The position numbers and the translations under genes were made by a program. Below, piece by piece: positions 33,800 to 46,361 of a stretch of 64,000 bases of DNA. The notes below the pieces were generated by a model. That model was not told the DNA's origin and made no database searches. It was given only the letters and a program-made list of their open reading frames with translations. Position 1 is the first letter of the stretch; each line of letters opens with the position of its first letter. The stretch comes from Saccharum officinarum (taxonomy: Eukaryota > Streptophyta > Magnoliopsida > Poales > Poaceae). Location: NCBI GenBank assembly GCA_020631735.1, contig CM036159.1:20747511-20811510 (forward strand). The letters are read 5' to 3'.

Positions 33800-35199
33800 A
33801 GTTTATTTAGATTTTGTTAGTTTAATTTATTTAGTTAGATATGGTTAGGGTTAGATTAATTAGTATATTTAGTTTGTAGCCCTACATTAGAGTTAGTTTT
33901 TTAGGGTTAGATTAATTAGTTTTTTAGGGTAAGATTATTTAGTATATTTAGTTTGTAGTCGTACATTAGATTAGATTAATTAGTTTTAATTAGTATATTT
34001 AGTTAGATTTTTAGGATTATTTTTTAGGGTTAGTTTTGTTTTAGTTTATTTTGTTTAGTCTGCATGGTACTTCATATGACTGACACCATACTTTGTACGA
34101 TGCGACCAGGAATGTCAACCGATTTAGTTTCTTTCAGAATTTATCATGGCGATGGTGAAATCAGATATGTGGACAGCGAGGTAGACCTTAGTGAGTTCTA
34201 GGTCTTTGACACAGAATTGAATTCGTCACTAAATTATAGCCGCAAACAAGTTTTAGCCTGACCGCTAGATTTTACCACACGCGTCCGTTGCTTCCCTGTG
34301 CTGGTATAGGCCGCGTCGCACAAGGCCGAGATCACCGACCCGTTCACGATGGAGCCACCCGCTCCTTTCCATGCATTAGTAAGTAAATTTGTAAACTTCT
34401 TTGTCCTATCATTGCTTTGCCAATGAGTCACAACAATTCATGGAACAATATATGTCTGCCTTGTAGATAGATATCTGCAGCGACGTGGGCAACGAGCTGC
34501 TTTTGTATGCCCAGCGGTTCGAGCAGAACTGCCAACAGTTGGTAGGATCGAGTTGGTTGCCGCCCTTCGACGACTTGGGCAACGTTGCTTGGCGGGAGTA
34601 TGCTAGGCATCGTGCCGCCACACCACAAACGTAGTTGTTCACGTCAAGCAGGGTGAGGCTCTAGCGCCGCCCCCACCTCCACCTCCGGTCGTCGGATTTG
34701 GACGTGCTCGTTCTTCGCACCTAACGATTGGAGTCCTAGGTACTTTTGTGATGTCCTTCCTATTTGTACGTAACATGCTCTATGTGACCTTACAATTTTT
34801 TGGTAGGTGGACATGCTTCTTGCAGTGACTACACGACGTGTACTAGCAGCTTCGCGACCTTTTGCACTGACGACACTCCTCCTTGGTTCCCCGATGAGGC
34901 CGGGCCCTAACAGCTTTCAGGTGCACCTCTGCCTACTCAGTCGACTGAGGGTACGCAGCCTCCAGGGTGGACCCTGCCTGCACACCAACGCCGTCCTCCA
35001 GACCAGCTCACTTTTCCTACGACGTAGATTCATCACCAAGGAGCACAGACTGTCAAACGTGGACGTCGTGCTAGTTGACCTGTATTAGTTGTATGGTTGT
35101 ATGGTTTCATGGATGTGAACAAATGTACTCCTGAATTTCTGATGCCTCCAACTGTATCAATCGCTTTACGACCATTCAATGGAGGCAACACTCCAATAA
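33800..35199. other. interior of the Mutator-like element, no intact gene
   Basis: An AT-rich run of 'ttagttag..gggttag' words (33800-34060) precedes short GC-richer coding-like patches (34240-35080) without an intact frame. Any transposase or captured gene here is destroyed or unrecognisable to me. Confidence 0.35.
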
Positions 35200-35204
35200 C
35201 TTCT

Positions 35205-37332
35205 TGAAAGCCCAAGTTTGGTTTTGGTAATTAATGACGCCAAGTTGCTAATGCCATGTGTTAAGTGGTTTAAGTTAGGCATAAGCAACACATGTGATGA
35301 AGGTGCATGTGGCATGGAGTGGTGGCCACAAGATCACAAAGAGATGGTGCATGGGCATGAAATGATGGTCATGGTGATCAAGCATGAGGAGATGGACATG
35401 GAACAAAGTGATCAAGGCAAAGGTATAATCATAGGGTTCACTTTTGCCGGTCTAAGATGAGTAGAGAAGTAATTGACCGAGTTTAAGATTGATAGCCGAC
35501 TATCAAGAGGGGTAATCACGGTTAGCTCGTGGATCAAGTGCTACTAGGTCATCTTCTTGAGCATATGCATTAGAATCTAGTAGAGAGCTAATATATTGCC
35601 TTGGAAAATGATTATGAAAATGCTAACACACATGCACATGGTGATTTTTACATGATGGTGTTGGTACATTTACGAAGGCGGCGGTGTTTGAGCGGTAGTG
35701 AGGGGTTTGGGGGATTCAGACGTTTTCGGGGAAATGAAATGCCTATTTTCTATTGCGCGGGAGGTTAAAAAAGTGGTGAAAGCACATAGGTGTTTCATGA
35801 GCTAAAACATGTGTTTTAGTGATACACATATGAAGAGTAGCTCATAAGTGACAAGGGCGATCAAGCGGAACGAGAAAACGATGAAGATTCGTTGAGTTGT
35901 GAGCGACAGACGCTGGCGCCGCGAGCAACAAACGCGGGCATGCAGCGTCTGACGCTAAACCCTAGCTGAGGGGGTTGGCGTGAGCGCGACAGAGTCATGG
36001 ACGCTCACGCGACAGACGCTGGCGTCAGCGTCTATCCGCGGTGGCATCAACGGCTGTGCGAGCGAGCGTGGGCGACAGACACGGCGACGCGTCTGACGCG
36101 CGTCCATCGGACACGTCTGTCGCCTCAGAGCATCAACACGCTCTCTGGACCACGTCTATCATAGGTGACAGATGCTGGGTCACGAGCGTCGGGCGTGTCT
36201 GACGCTCACACAGCGGACGCGTTTGGCGGTCCAGGCGCAAAACGATGTCTCTGGACTGCGTCTATCGTGGGCGACAGACGCTGGGTTGCGAGCATCGGAC
36301 GCGTCTGATGCTGAGGAATTTGACCATTGAGTTCGAGCGCGCAGGACACGTGGCGGCCGTAGGAGCGACGGACGCGCCTACAACGTCTGTCGCCCCCGAA
36401 AATCGTCCAGTGAAGTTGATAATGGCTAGCTCTTGAGGGAAACGTTATAAATAAGAGGTGGTCGTCCTTTGGGGGTTCTTTCTTACATATTTGAGATATT
36501 GAGGCATACTTTGAGCTAGAGAACACTCCCTCCACTCATCTCCTTGCTTGGTTACATACTCTAGAGAGATTGAGTGAGATTCAAGTGCATTGCATTGAGA
36601 GTTACATCTAGTAGCACTTAATCTTCGTGTTTGTTGCGGATTGCTTGTTACTCTTGGGTGTTTCCCGACACCCTAGATGGCCTAGAGCAGCGGTGGTGTT
36701 AAGCTCGACCTTGGAGGTTGTTTCGAGCCTCACCAAGTTGATTGTGAGGGGTTCTTGAGCCCTCCCCGCGGGAGTTCGTGAATTGGCTACTCTAGTGGAG
36801 CTCGTGGCTTGGAGGATCCCCATCTTGTGAGTGAATGTGTGGCACCCGCTGAGGGTTCAACTCTTGATAGTTGATTAGCTCGTGATCCATCAAGTGGGTG
36901 CATCGCCACAACGAGGAGTAGCTTGCCGGAAAGCAAGTGAACCTTGGTAAAAAATCTTGTGTCATCTCTTTACCGAGGATTTCTCTTGTGATTGCTCATT
37001 GTGATTGATTCTTCGAGTGCATTGCTTCTCTACATCATTGGTATAAGAATCAAGTCACTTGCTCTTTACTTTATTGTACTAGTCCTTGTGTAGTTTGCTT
37101 AGTGTAGCCTTTATCACATAGGAGTAAGTAGCTTGGTGACTTAGCCTTGTTGATGTGTATTAGAGATCATAGCCTTGCTTCAATAGAATTGTATAGGTGG
37201 CTTGCATAGTGTAGTTGAACTAGTGCTAGAATTAGCTTAGCCATCTTTTTTATACTAACGTGGTTGTTTAGTGAAGCTTATAGATTTTTAAATAGACTAT
37301 TCATCCCCTCTCTAGCCAATTTAGACCTTACA
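35205..37332 (+). mobile_element. solo LTR (2128 bp) with 5-bp target duplication
   Basis: It begins TGAAAGCCCAAG and ends GACCTTACA. CTTCT flanks it at 35200-35204 and 37333-37337. There is no internal region, so it formed by LTR-LTR recombination. It is related to the LTR at 1-1854 and has a TATA box at 36445-36453. Confidence 0.88.
35870..36400. repeat. array of GCGACAGACGC/GCGTCTGTCGC words in the solo LTR U3
   Basis: About ten copies of 'cgtctg(t/a)cgc' or its inverse are spaced irregularly upstream of the TATA box. The location corresponds to the CGTCCGGTC array at 335-870, but the word is different. Confidence 0.7.
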
Positions 37333-38010
37333 CTTCTGACGCCTGCATCGAAGCAAATGACAATTCATCAGACAAATGACGTAGGCTTTGCAGATTCGTA
37401 CGTTTTTCAGGTGCTGTTAGTCCTGGATTTCTAGTGCGTAATATATGTTTATATGTTCGAAAAAGGAGAATAAATGTTTTTAGTGTTGCATTGATAAAGT
37501 TAGTTTTCTGTCTAGTGATGGTTATGTTCGGAAAAGAGCTCATATCGGATTATAAAGCATGAAATAGTATAATTGGGTGTTGGATAGCCGATAGGCCTGT
37601 TGGTCCAAAGCCGATAGGGCCTATCGGCCTTCCAGCTACCGACAGGTCGGCTATCGGCAACAATAGGACGGCGTCGGCTGCCACGTCACCCCTATCGTTT
37701 GCTGAGGTGCCGACATGAGACCTGTCAGCCTTCCAGAGGCCGACAAGGTCCCTGTCGGCTTCCCAGTGGCCGACAGGATGCAATATCTATAATTTTTATA
37801 TAACAATTTCTAGATTTGCAATTATTAATTAAAAAATATTATTTTAAAAAAATTTCCAATCATCCGTGTATGAGAAGAACGGGAGGGGAATGGAATGGAA
37901 CGGCCGAGCCGAGTCGAACGTGGTGGCAGGGCGAGCCGTGCCGGGTTCGGTGCGACGCGGTGGGTCGAGCCGCCGAGGCGCGGTCTACGCTGACTTAGCT
38001 GAACTAGTTT

Positions 38011-38391
38011 ATTTTCGCAAATGTGTCTGTGCTCTAGTGGTAGGGTTGTCCAGTGGGATGTTACCCACCAGGGTTCAAACCCTAGTGATTGCACCTTTTT
38101 CTAGATTTTTTTCAGAAATTTTAGGGTACACGCACGCGTGCGCGTTCGGTGGTACTACGCGTTTCCCACGCACCGGAGATGACGTGCCTCCCAATCTCTT
38201 CTTTACGTGTAACGAACGCGCACGCGTGTGTGTGCGTGTGGTGTGAGTTTGGAGTGTGTGGGTTGTGTGCATCCAAGTTGTACCCGATCAAAAAGTATAC
38301 TTTCGGTACTTTATTCACTCGATCCACTATTTCTTTCAAACTAAATACAAAAGGTTCTCCTTAAATTTTTTTTGCATCTGCTTGTGACCAT
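38011..38391 (+). mobile_element. tRNA-derived SINE (Au-SINE-like)
   Basis: Pol III boxes: an A-box-like gctctagtggtaggg (38031-38045) and the B box GGTTCAAACCC (38072-38082). Downstream 'gattgcacctttttctagattttttt' resembles the Au SINE body. A direct repeat GACTNAGCTGAACTAGTTT flanks it (37992-38010 and 38392-38410; 18 of 19 identical), as expected for LINE-driven insertion. Confidence 0.75.
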
Positions 38392-38596
38392 GACTCAGCT
38401 GAACTAGTTTCGATAATGATACAATTACAGACGTCTCCCTCCGCTTACTTCTGCACGCGCCGTTCATCCAACAACCCTATCAATTCGTCCTATTTGCGTG
38501 CTCCGACGCTCGTTGCACCGTTTTCTCCTTATGTCACCATGCCCATCCGCCCACCCCACTCTGCTTCGTCGCCGCCGGTCCTTGCAGCGCGCCCCA

Positions 38597-41500
38597 TGTG
38601 GCAGAACCGCCTAATCTAATGCCTTCCCAAGAGTACTCGTCTTCCATTAGACACTAAGTACCCTGGGAAGAACACTAAACTAAGCGATTCAGTCGAGCAC
38701 ACCGCAAGGGAGAACTCGAAGATCCACATTTTTATATCAGGATCACAAATGAGAGAGTAAAGCTTACAATATCCTTACCATTTCTTACATTACTTTTAGT
38801 ACAACATCAGAGTAATTCATTATGTAGTTACAACAGCGGAATATAAAACATTATTAGGGTTCAGCGGAAAAGAAACCATTTAATGACTAGTTAAACATTT
38901 ACATGAAGAACATTTAATTGCATGAAATGATATCAGATTAATAGTATTTTCCTTGTAAAACTTTTAGTGAGAGTTTTAATAAATAAACTCTACTCCGCAT
39001 CACAAAGGAATTCCTCGCTGCGCCCACCAGGAGGTTTCCACACACAAGTGTCAGCGCATCAGCACAAGTCACCTGCAACAGGGTAGAACAAACTCTTAGT
39101 ACTCAATTGTACTCCGCAAGACTTACCCGTCAGGAGAAAGTAAAAAAGACTCCAAGGATTATGCAAGACTTTTTGGCTTGTGGGTTTCTGTTTGCGAGAA
39201 GAAGCACTAAGAGTGTGTCTTTGATTTCTTACTTTTAATAGCCGTGTTTTATTTCTTATCCAACCTTCTATGTAAGCACCTAGTCTATAATCAAGCAAGG
39301 GTTGAGCAATCAGAACCATCTTTCCATCCTTCAACTTTCAATTCTTACTACGGTGCCAGAGTGTAGTCAAGCCGTACCATCACGCAGAAACGGCGATTCG
39401 CGAATCAATGTGCCCAATTGGGTACCCCGAAAAACACACGTCTCGCTTGTACCCCAGGCACAAGCAAGACCAACCCATTCCCCTCCTCTCACGGGTTTCC
39501 AGGTCCCCTTCCAAACTTGGACTCCTAGCTCCCATACTTGAGGCCCGCCCTCAATACGGTGCTAAGACCTCCACCTATCCCCGCCTCCAATCAGTCGGTC
39601 CAGAAAGAGCCGGAGCCCATGACAAGAGAGTAACAAGTCTTCCTAGCCCCCATCCGCTAGTATATGCTCGGGACAATAAATCTGTGACTTGACCAGGGTC
39701 CATGCAACGAACGGTCCTTAATTGACATAGGCGGAACAAATGCAACCAGAGCCCCGCTCTGTTGCCCAACCAGGTCCAAGTCCATCCAACCCGTTCCGCC
39801 CGGTCTCCAATTATCCATATACATTTAAATTCCATGTGATAGTGGCATGATAATAGTAACAATATTATAGTTCCTATCTCTCGCGAGTGACAGAAAATCA
39901 CTCGACTTCTACCGAATTCCTGTAGCAAAGCAATCTACATGATCCTAACATGCTAGTAAGACTCATGGGATCAGGATATTTATATGCAAGTGGGTTTCAC
40001 TCAACTCCTTTAAACTTAATGCACAAGCATAATTTAAAGTGCAGAATAATAGAGGTTATGCACCGGGGCTTGCCTGGACAAAGATTTAACCAAAAGTTAG
40101 CATTTCATCATGATGACACGATCATCAAGGCGCCATCTTGTTGTTGCCTCCAGGTGACTCCACGATCCATCATCGGTGTTCCTATACGAGATTCGTGAAT
40201 GCAACGTGAAACCTCGATGGCAAACACAACGCTCAAAAAAAATAAGACTACGTTCCCCAAGCTAACGAGCGAGCACAAAAGGTTAACGTACTCGGCTACG
40301 CACCCACAATGTCGGATGAGACATTAATTTCCAACCATTGTTTGTCATACAGACCGAGGTGTCGGTTTATCATTTTATCGATTAAACACATATATTCTAA
40401 TTAAGGTTCATTAGCTACCCTAACACATTAATTAATATGGAACCACAAAAGTTACAGTGAGCAGCTAATAATATTGGGGATTTACTATAAAATTTTCAAA
40501 GCCAACACTATTCCCATTTCCGCACAAAAAGTTTCACAACTTTATATTTTAATAATACTGAGCATGTTAAAATATTTAAGGCAACCTAGAAATATCAAAG
40601 AGCTATGAGAACCAAGTACACTAACAGCTAAATCATGATTTTTTTTGGAATCTAACAAAGTTAGTTTGACAATCTTTGGACCTCTACATGTTTTTACCTT
40701 GGATTTACAAGTTTGCTTAGAAGCTAATATTCAAAATTTGCTTGAGAAAAAGAAAAGGCCGGCGGCCACCCAACCTGGCCCAACACCCCACCGTGGCCCG
40801 CTCTGAAAGAGGTCCCGCCTCGCAGGCCGAGGTCCGGCCCGAGCCAGGACGCGGCCGTGCATGACGCGACCAGCCCAGCGACGGCCCAGCTGGCCCGCCC
40901 CGCACGCGCACAAAAGCAAAAGAGCCCCTGGCCTTTGCACGAATCCATCCGCCATCCGCCCCACTATTCCCTTCTCTCACTGACGTTCGCGGTTAACCCC
41001 TCGGATTTAAGCCAAGTCAAGCACGCACGTCCCCGGGCGGTTCTACGCGCGGCGGCGTGGCGCCCGCCGGCACACCCCGGACAGGCCAGCGCACCAGGGC
41101 CCGCGGTGGTTGTATAGAGAGGCCGACCACCACCTACAGCTCGCACCGCGCCTACGGATAACGGTGGGGCACTGGAAGGTGCCCAGGGGCAGGCTGCGGC
41201 AACAGGCGGCGGCTCACGAGAATGGCGCAGCCGCTCCGGTGAACGCGCAGGGCGGGGAAGGGGAAGAAGTGGTGCGCGAGCACCACAGGCATACCGCACG
41301 GACAGCCGCAGTGCTGGTGCAGACGGGGAGGTCCTAGGTGGTGCTGTCCACGCGCGCGGTGAAGGTGACGGTGGCGCACTGAGCTAGCACCTGCGTGCCC
41401 CACTACCACCGGCCATGCCTCCGGCCAAACTACGACGAGCATCAACACTGGAAGGTCAAGGACAGTCCAAGAGTGCGAGCAATCGAACTCAGAACGATCG

Positions 41501-42844
41501 TGGAAGCTTACCCTAGCAACGGCGGCGAACTGACCAGCGGCGGACAACTCGTCGAATTTACGGTCGGTGGCGCTCGTCATCGCCCAGGTGGGGGTCGGGC
41601 AGCTAGCTAGCTCCCTTGCCTAGCAGCCGGAGCACTGAATCGGGTTGGAGTACTCCAGCTCACGCGTATTACCAGAGCGAAGCAGCGCGGCTCCTAAGGT
41701 GGCAAAAGCAGACGCGCGGAGGCGGTGGCTGCGGTGGCGGCGCTGCAGGGCGCGGGGTGGGGGCGGCGTGGGCACTGCACGGCAGCAGGCTTTCAAAAGA
41801 GTACCCGCGAACGGCACCGCCTATACCGAAGCAGGAGACAGCGGCCAGACCACGCGTGCGTGCGGCGGCGGCCCGAGCAGGGGCTGCGGCGGCTCCTAAC
41901 AACGCGGCTACGGTGAGCGCACGAGGCACGACAGGGAGCAAGATGGTCATGATGGATCTGACGGCCGAGCGTGGAGAGAGGCAAGGTCATGAAAACTGCG
42001 GTGGCCGAGCTCGAGCTGGAGCTTGGCGCGGCCATGCGGAAGCAGCGCGAGCAGAGGAATGAGAGAGAGATACCGAGAGGGGGAGGACGAGTGCGGAGCT
42101 GGGCGCGCTCACCTCCATCCTTAAGCAACAGCACGGCAGACAGGCGGCAGAGGCAGCACGCGGGCACGGCAGAGGTACAGGGGGCAAGGACGAACATGAT
42201 TGAAAGGAAACGACGTGCAGCAGGCAGCGAGACAGGCGATGGAGGGGAGCAGCGAGCAGCGGCCAGAGCAGCAGCGTGTGTGTGCAAGTAAGCGGTGCGT
42301 AAATGTGGCAACAGCGAACGGCAGGCGAAGGAACAAGGGTACGGGTGCAAACGTGTGTGCGTGCCGTGTGTGCCTGCCTTTTGAACTTTCTTTGTCACTA
42401 ATCTACATACATACATGCATATATCCAAGGTATGTTCATATACATTTATATATCAGAAGCATGCTTATCAAATCAAATACGTAAGTGTATATATAGCTCT
42501 CTATATATTTTTATTTAGTTAGTTCCCCAAAATTAAAGTCGCACTTTCATATTCATAATAACTTGCTCACGCTAAAATTTATTTTTGCTTAACAAACTTG
42601 CTTTCCGTGCCGAACGATTAAATCTACATGTTATATTTTTCTTATTAGGATTTTCACCAGCAGTTAGCACTAAATACTTAACTTTGGATTTGTATTTGAT
42701 TCCTCTCAACCACCAAGTGAGTCGCATGGGATTTGTTGTCATTTCACATGGGTTTAAAATCTGAAATCCACGGAACTTGTTGTGATAATATCTCTTAGGT
42801 TTTAAGCGAGGTGCTAAGCGGCCTGTAACACTAGAGGTGTTACA
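38597..42844 (-). repeat. 3' LTR of gypsy element A (4.25 kb)
   Basis: Bounded by TGTGGCAGAACCGCC on the left and the palindromic GTAACACTAGAGGTGTTACA on the right. The GC-rich block (40750-42330) has overlapping open frames on both strands; these are compositional, not genes. Confidence 0.75.
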
Positions 42845-44604
42845 ATCAACCTCCTTAAACAGAATCTCGTCCCGAGATTCAGAGCGAGAAACAGAAAAGG
42901 GGAAAACACGATTTCACTTCTTAGAGCAGGGATTACAAAAGGAGATTACACGACTTCGAAAACTAAAACACTCAGGGATCTAGGGACGTCATGCCTAAGA
43001 ACAAACTGATACAACTCACAACCTCTCTAGAAACCGACGAAGACGGGGACAGTGGAAGAGCAACAGGAAAACGATTATCCAGAACATGGCGTAGGCCCAG
43101 CAGATCTAGAAACAAGAGACCGAGAACTCGAACATCGCGAACCCTAAAACCTAACTAGCTCGAGAAGAACTTGAACTTCTTCGATGGAAACTAGATCCCA
43201 TCTTCTCGAGTTACACCATCACCTCTGACTGGCGGCCCTAGATCTACAAGCAACGGCTGGATCTCGAAGCTCGGCCTCCAACTACTTCAGATCTGGAGGT
43301 GGAAATGGAGGAGAGGCAAACAAGGTGGCACTTATAGCTGGTGAACAGAGAAGGTGGTGCAGCGCACCGGCAGTGGGGGTGGCATGGAGGCAAATCACCA
43401 GTGAGTCACTAGGTGGGGAACAATGTCTCCATGGTGCGCTCCCTATGCGAGCTTGAGTGGGGGAAAAGAGAAAGGAGAGGGGGTCCGGTACCGGGACGAG
43501 GGCGAAAAACCGAGAGCCGACGAGGGCGCCGGGAAAAGAGGGACGTACAGTGCCAAGGGCGAGACTAGTGCGGCGCCACACCGCGGCCACGCGAGCACGG
43601 CACACAAGGGCCCCGCCACCGATGGCTTTCGCAGGACACGTAGTGACAGCGACCCGGCAAGTGTAGAGCGGTCACCGGGCACAGGGGCAACGTCACATCG
43701 GTGTTCCAAACACTCCAGACTACAAGAGAGCTAACTTTTCCTTATCGCTCTTCTCTTTCTTCTTTTTCCATTTGAATCCAACTTGCGCTAGCTTTACGTA
43801 TAGACCGAGATCAGAACATACTTGCTTCTTCCAAAACCCCGCTATCTTGGTCACAATTGTGAGGGTACTACTCCATCAACTCGCTGTGGATTTCCCATTA
43901 GAACACTAGGATATTTTTACCAAGGAGAATGCTTGCAGCAAGGGCGGTACTACGGTGTAACTTAGCAACAATGCTTGGTCAACAACCTCGATACCAGCGC
44001 GCGCCGAGCGGCACAGCCATGTGGTCACGATCCACAGGTGGCGCTCAGTTCCGTCGTGGCACCATAAGCTATTAACCAGGCAACCATTACCAACTTACTC
44101 GTAGCAAAAGCGGTGGAGTCATAGGTAGACCACCGAATTAGAAAAGTAGTGCAAAGAAATCAAAGCAACAAGGGTTCCTTTTCAAAATAAGGAACATGAA
44201 AATTAAATCCCAAGGTGGATTTAAATCAAGGAAGTTTAAGTGTTCTACTGGGACATCCATAATTTGTTGATACAGTGTCCTCTGTCATTCAATCGCAACT
44301 GATCCGCTGCATCTGAGTAACTGTTCCTTTTAGAACCTGCTTGCGATCGTCTCAAGAACAAAAAACACACTACAAGGCCTACAGGAAGATTGACGCAACA
44401 ACCACACATGTCAAGCAATACTCATACCAACGGTCGTACATAGTGCAATATACAGGCACTCACTCTCTCATACTCAGCACATCACTTGCATCCTATGACT
44501 AGACGACCTTAACAACTACGGACAAAAGACAACGGAAAGATTACAACCTTAGAGGACAGTGATGAAAAACACTATCAACTACAGTTACATCTCCCCTAGG
44601 ATGA
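42845..44604. other. 3' part of element A interior, no gene
   Basis: Polypurine tract side of the non-autonomous element. Frames at 43280-43730 are short and overlapping on both strands. I see no Gag or Pol motif. Confidence 0.4.
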
Positions 44605-45560
44605 CTAATCCACTTCGTCGGGGCGAACGACTTCATTCCTGGGCTCTTGAGGCTCTTCTGCTGCACTGGGCTGCGGAGCCGCTTCTTCTCCTGGCAGTGG
44701 CTGGGTGAGGGGAAGGAAAGGCTCTATCTTAGAGGCTTCCATGGGCGGAGGTGCTGGTGGTACAACAACACCAGTCCTTCTTCTCTCCAGCGGATGGACA
44801 GGGATCCCCTCCAGGATTGAGGGTTCCTGCCTTTCCATGACGAGTGTCCTACGCTTGGCCCTTGTGGCAAGATAGGCGTCCTCTAGCTCCTAGGCATGTC
44901 GGTCTTGGTCCACCTTGATGGCTTTCACCATGGTAGTCTCTCGACTCTCAACGGCTGCCAGATTGGCATGGGCTTCAGCAAGCTGCACTTCGAGCATCCT
45001 AGAGAAGATCTCGGCTTCCTCAGCACGGCGAAGACACTCCCTCAGCTCCGAGGCCTGCCGGTCGTACTGCTCATCCAGGGCTAGCAAGTACGAGGTTAGG
45101 TGCACCAAGGTCGGGTTGTCCTCTTGCACGTCTAGACCTTGCAAAGCCTCCATGCGGGCCTTCCATACCCGCCGATTCTTATCCTAAGGGGAAAGAACCG
45201 CATAGGGGTACGAGCAATGGGCCCTTCATAGATCTGGCAGAGATGTCGCAGGGCTTTGCGGGCCACAACTTAGTAGGTGTCGCCGAAGCGAAACCTAGTT
45301 GCGGTCACATTCCAGGCTTCAGTGATGTCAGGAAACTCCTCACTCTTGCCAATGTAGACGGTGACCTTGCATCGCTCCATGCCATGCTTCATGTACTCAC
45401 TACCCTCATACTCAGGACGCTCCCGAATGTCGAGTCTTTGCAGGGTGGCATACAGGATTTTGGGAAAACCCTCGGTGTTCAGGCAGTAGCTGCTAACCTA
45501 GACTCCTGCCATCCTTGGTGGACGGTGAGTGGTGGTTACAAGGAAGGCTTGAGCAAGAAC
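44605..45560 (-). pseudogene. pre-gag coiled-coil ORF of gypsy element A, broken
   Basis: Minus-strand pieces read EGFPKILYATLQRLDIRERP, MERCKVTVYIGKSEEFPDI, AEAHANLAAVESRETTMVKA, ELEDAYLATRAKRRTLVMER and end ...EVVRPDEVD. There are stops near 45270 and 44885 and a frameshift near 45180. The layout (N-terminal domain, then heptad-rich coiled coil, then Pro/Glu-rich tail) parallels the 55854-56828 ORF of element B, without a visible histone-like start. This type of ORF upstream of gag is familiar from grass retrotransposon annotations; its function is not established. Confidence 0.65.
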
Positions 45561-46229
45561 TTGCTCAAGGGAAAGGGCTAAGTAAGCTAGGATGCACCGA
45601 ATGATGGTTCCAAATGGCTAGGCCCGCCCATAAATAAGGCAGAGCGGCCAGTGGTTCTGTCGCAGTCCACCCTCGAGCCATGCACGGGGCCAGTAAAAGT
45701 GAACAACAAGATCTTCACACGCACGCGACGAGTAGTGACCGAGGTCATAAAGAGTTAGTACAACTATAAGACTAAGGTTCGACAAGAGCACAGAAGGGGG
45801 TACGACAACGTATGAGCCAGGCAGGCATGAACCAACAGGCGTGCGTGACGCATGAGACTACAGTGTCATCGCGGCTTCCCGAACAAAGAATGCTCGACCT
45901 CAACAACTATTGCACGACAGGGTATGCATGAATGCACGTCCTATCCGTCCTCACACTGTTACCGACATATAGGGCAACTGTTCCCAGAGTTTTGGCACAC
46001 GTGCTCTCCTGAAGCTAGTCGGTGCTAGTGAATAGGCACGGGGTTAGGGTACCTGCAGAAAACTTGATTAAGCCTAACTAAATTAGCAGAGTGCCATCTA
46101 TCCTAGATACATAACCATAGTAATAGGACATACTTATTTAACTTCGCATGCAAGCGTCCTACTTTTAAAAGAATTGATTGTCAAATTTTTAATTTAGGAA
46201 AGATTTCAAAGCTTTATTGTCTCATTTAT

Positions 46230-46242
46230 GCTCTGATACCAC
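46230..46242 (-). other. primer-binding site of element A
   Basis: The minus strand reads GTGGTATCAGAGC, complementary to the 3' end of initiator tRNA-Met, directly after the LTR end. Confidence 0.8.
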
Positions 46243-46261
46243 TATAGCAGAACCGCCTAAT

Positions 46262-46361
46262 NNNNNNNNNNNNNNNNNNNNNNNNNNNNNNNNNNNNNNN
46301 NNNNNNNNNNNNNNNNNNNNNNNNNNNNNNNNNNNNNNNNNNNNNNNNNNNNNNNNNNNNN
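46262..46361. other. assembly gap of exactly 100 N
   Basis: A round-number gap usually means unknown true length. The sequence right of it does not continue the 5' LTR of element A, so several kb of LTR may be collapsed here. Confidence 0.95.

Larger units (their letters stand above)
31920..37857. mobile_element. Mutator-like element with nested insertions
   Basis: The inverted ends are AT-rich and long: the left begins GAATTTTTTTAAATAATATT and the right (inverted) begins GGAAATTTTTTTAAAATAAT. The flanks AATCGGCCG (31912-31920) and AATCATCCG (37858-37866) agree at 7 of 9 bases, suggesting an aged 9-bp Mutator duplication. Subterminal 'ctatcggc..ccagctaccgacagg' words occur at both ends (31980-32095 and 37560-37790). 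Near 34140 a frame reading YHGDGEIRYVDSEVDLSEF, broken by TAG, may be the start of a MULE transposase. The class call is moderate. Confidence 0.55.
38597..46261 (-). mobile_element. gypsy element A, Tekay/Del type, non-autonomous, truncated by the gap
   Basis: On the minus strand the order is 5' LTR (46243 into the gap), primer-binding site GTGGTATCAGAGC (tRNA-iMet type, about 46230-46242), 3.4 kb interior, polypurine-like TTTAAGGAGGTTGA, then a complete 3' LTR (38597-42844). The LTR starts TGTAACAC..GTGTTACA and ends GGCGGTTCTGCCACA, like element B. There is no gag zinc knuckle, reverse transcriptase or integrase. Only a damaged coiled-coil pre-gag ORF remains. Confidence 0.8.

Noticed and set aside
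40717..42484. Long open frames on both strands
   Set aside because: They lie within the LTR of gypsy element A and overlap each other; compositional.
45243..45581. Plus-strand open frame in element A
   Set aside because: It is the antisense shadow of the minus-strand coiled-coil ORF.
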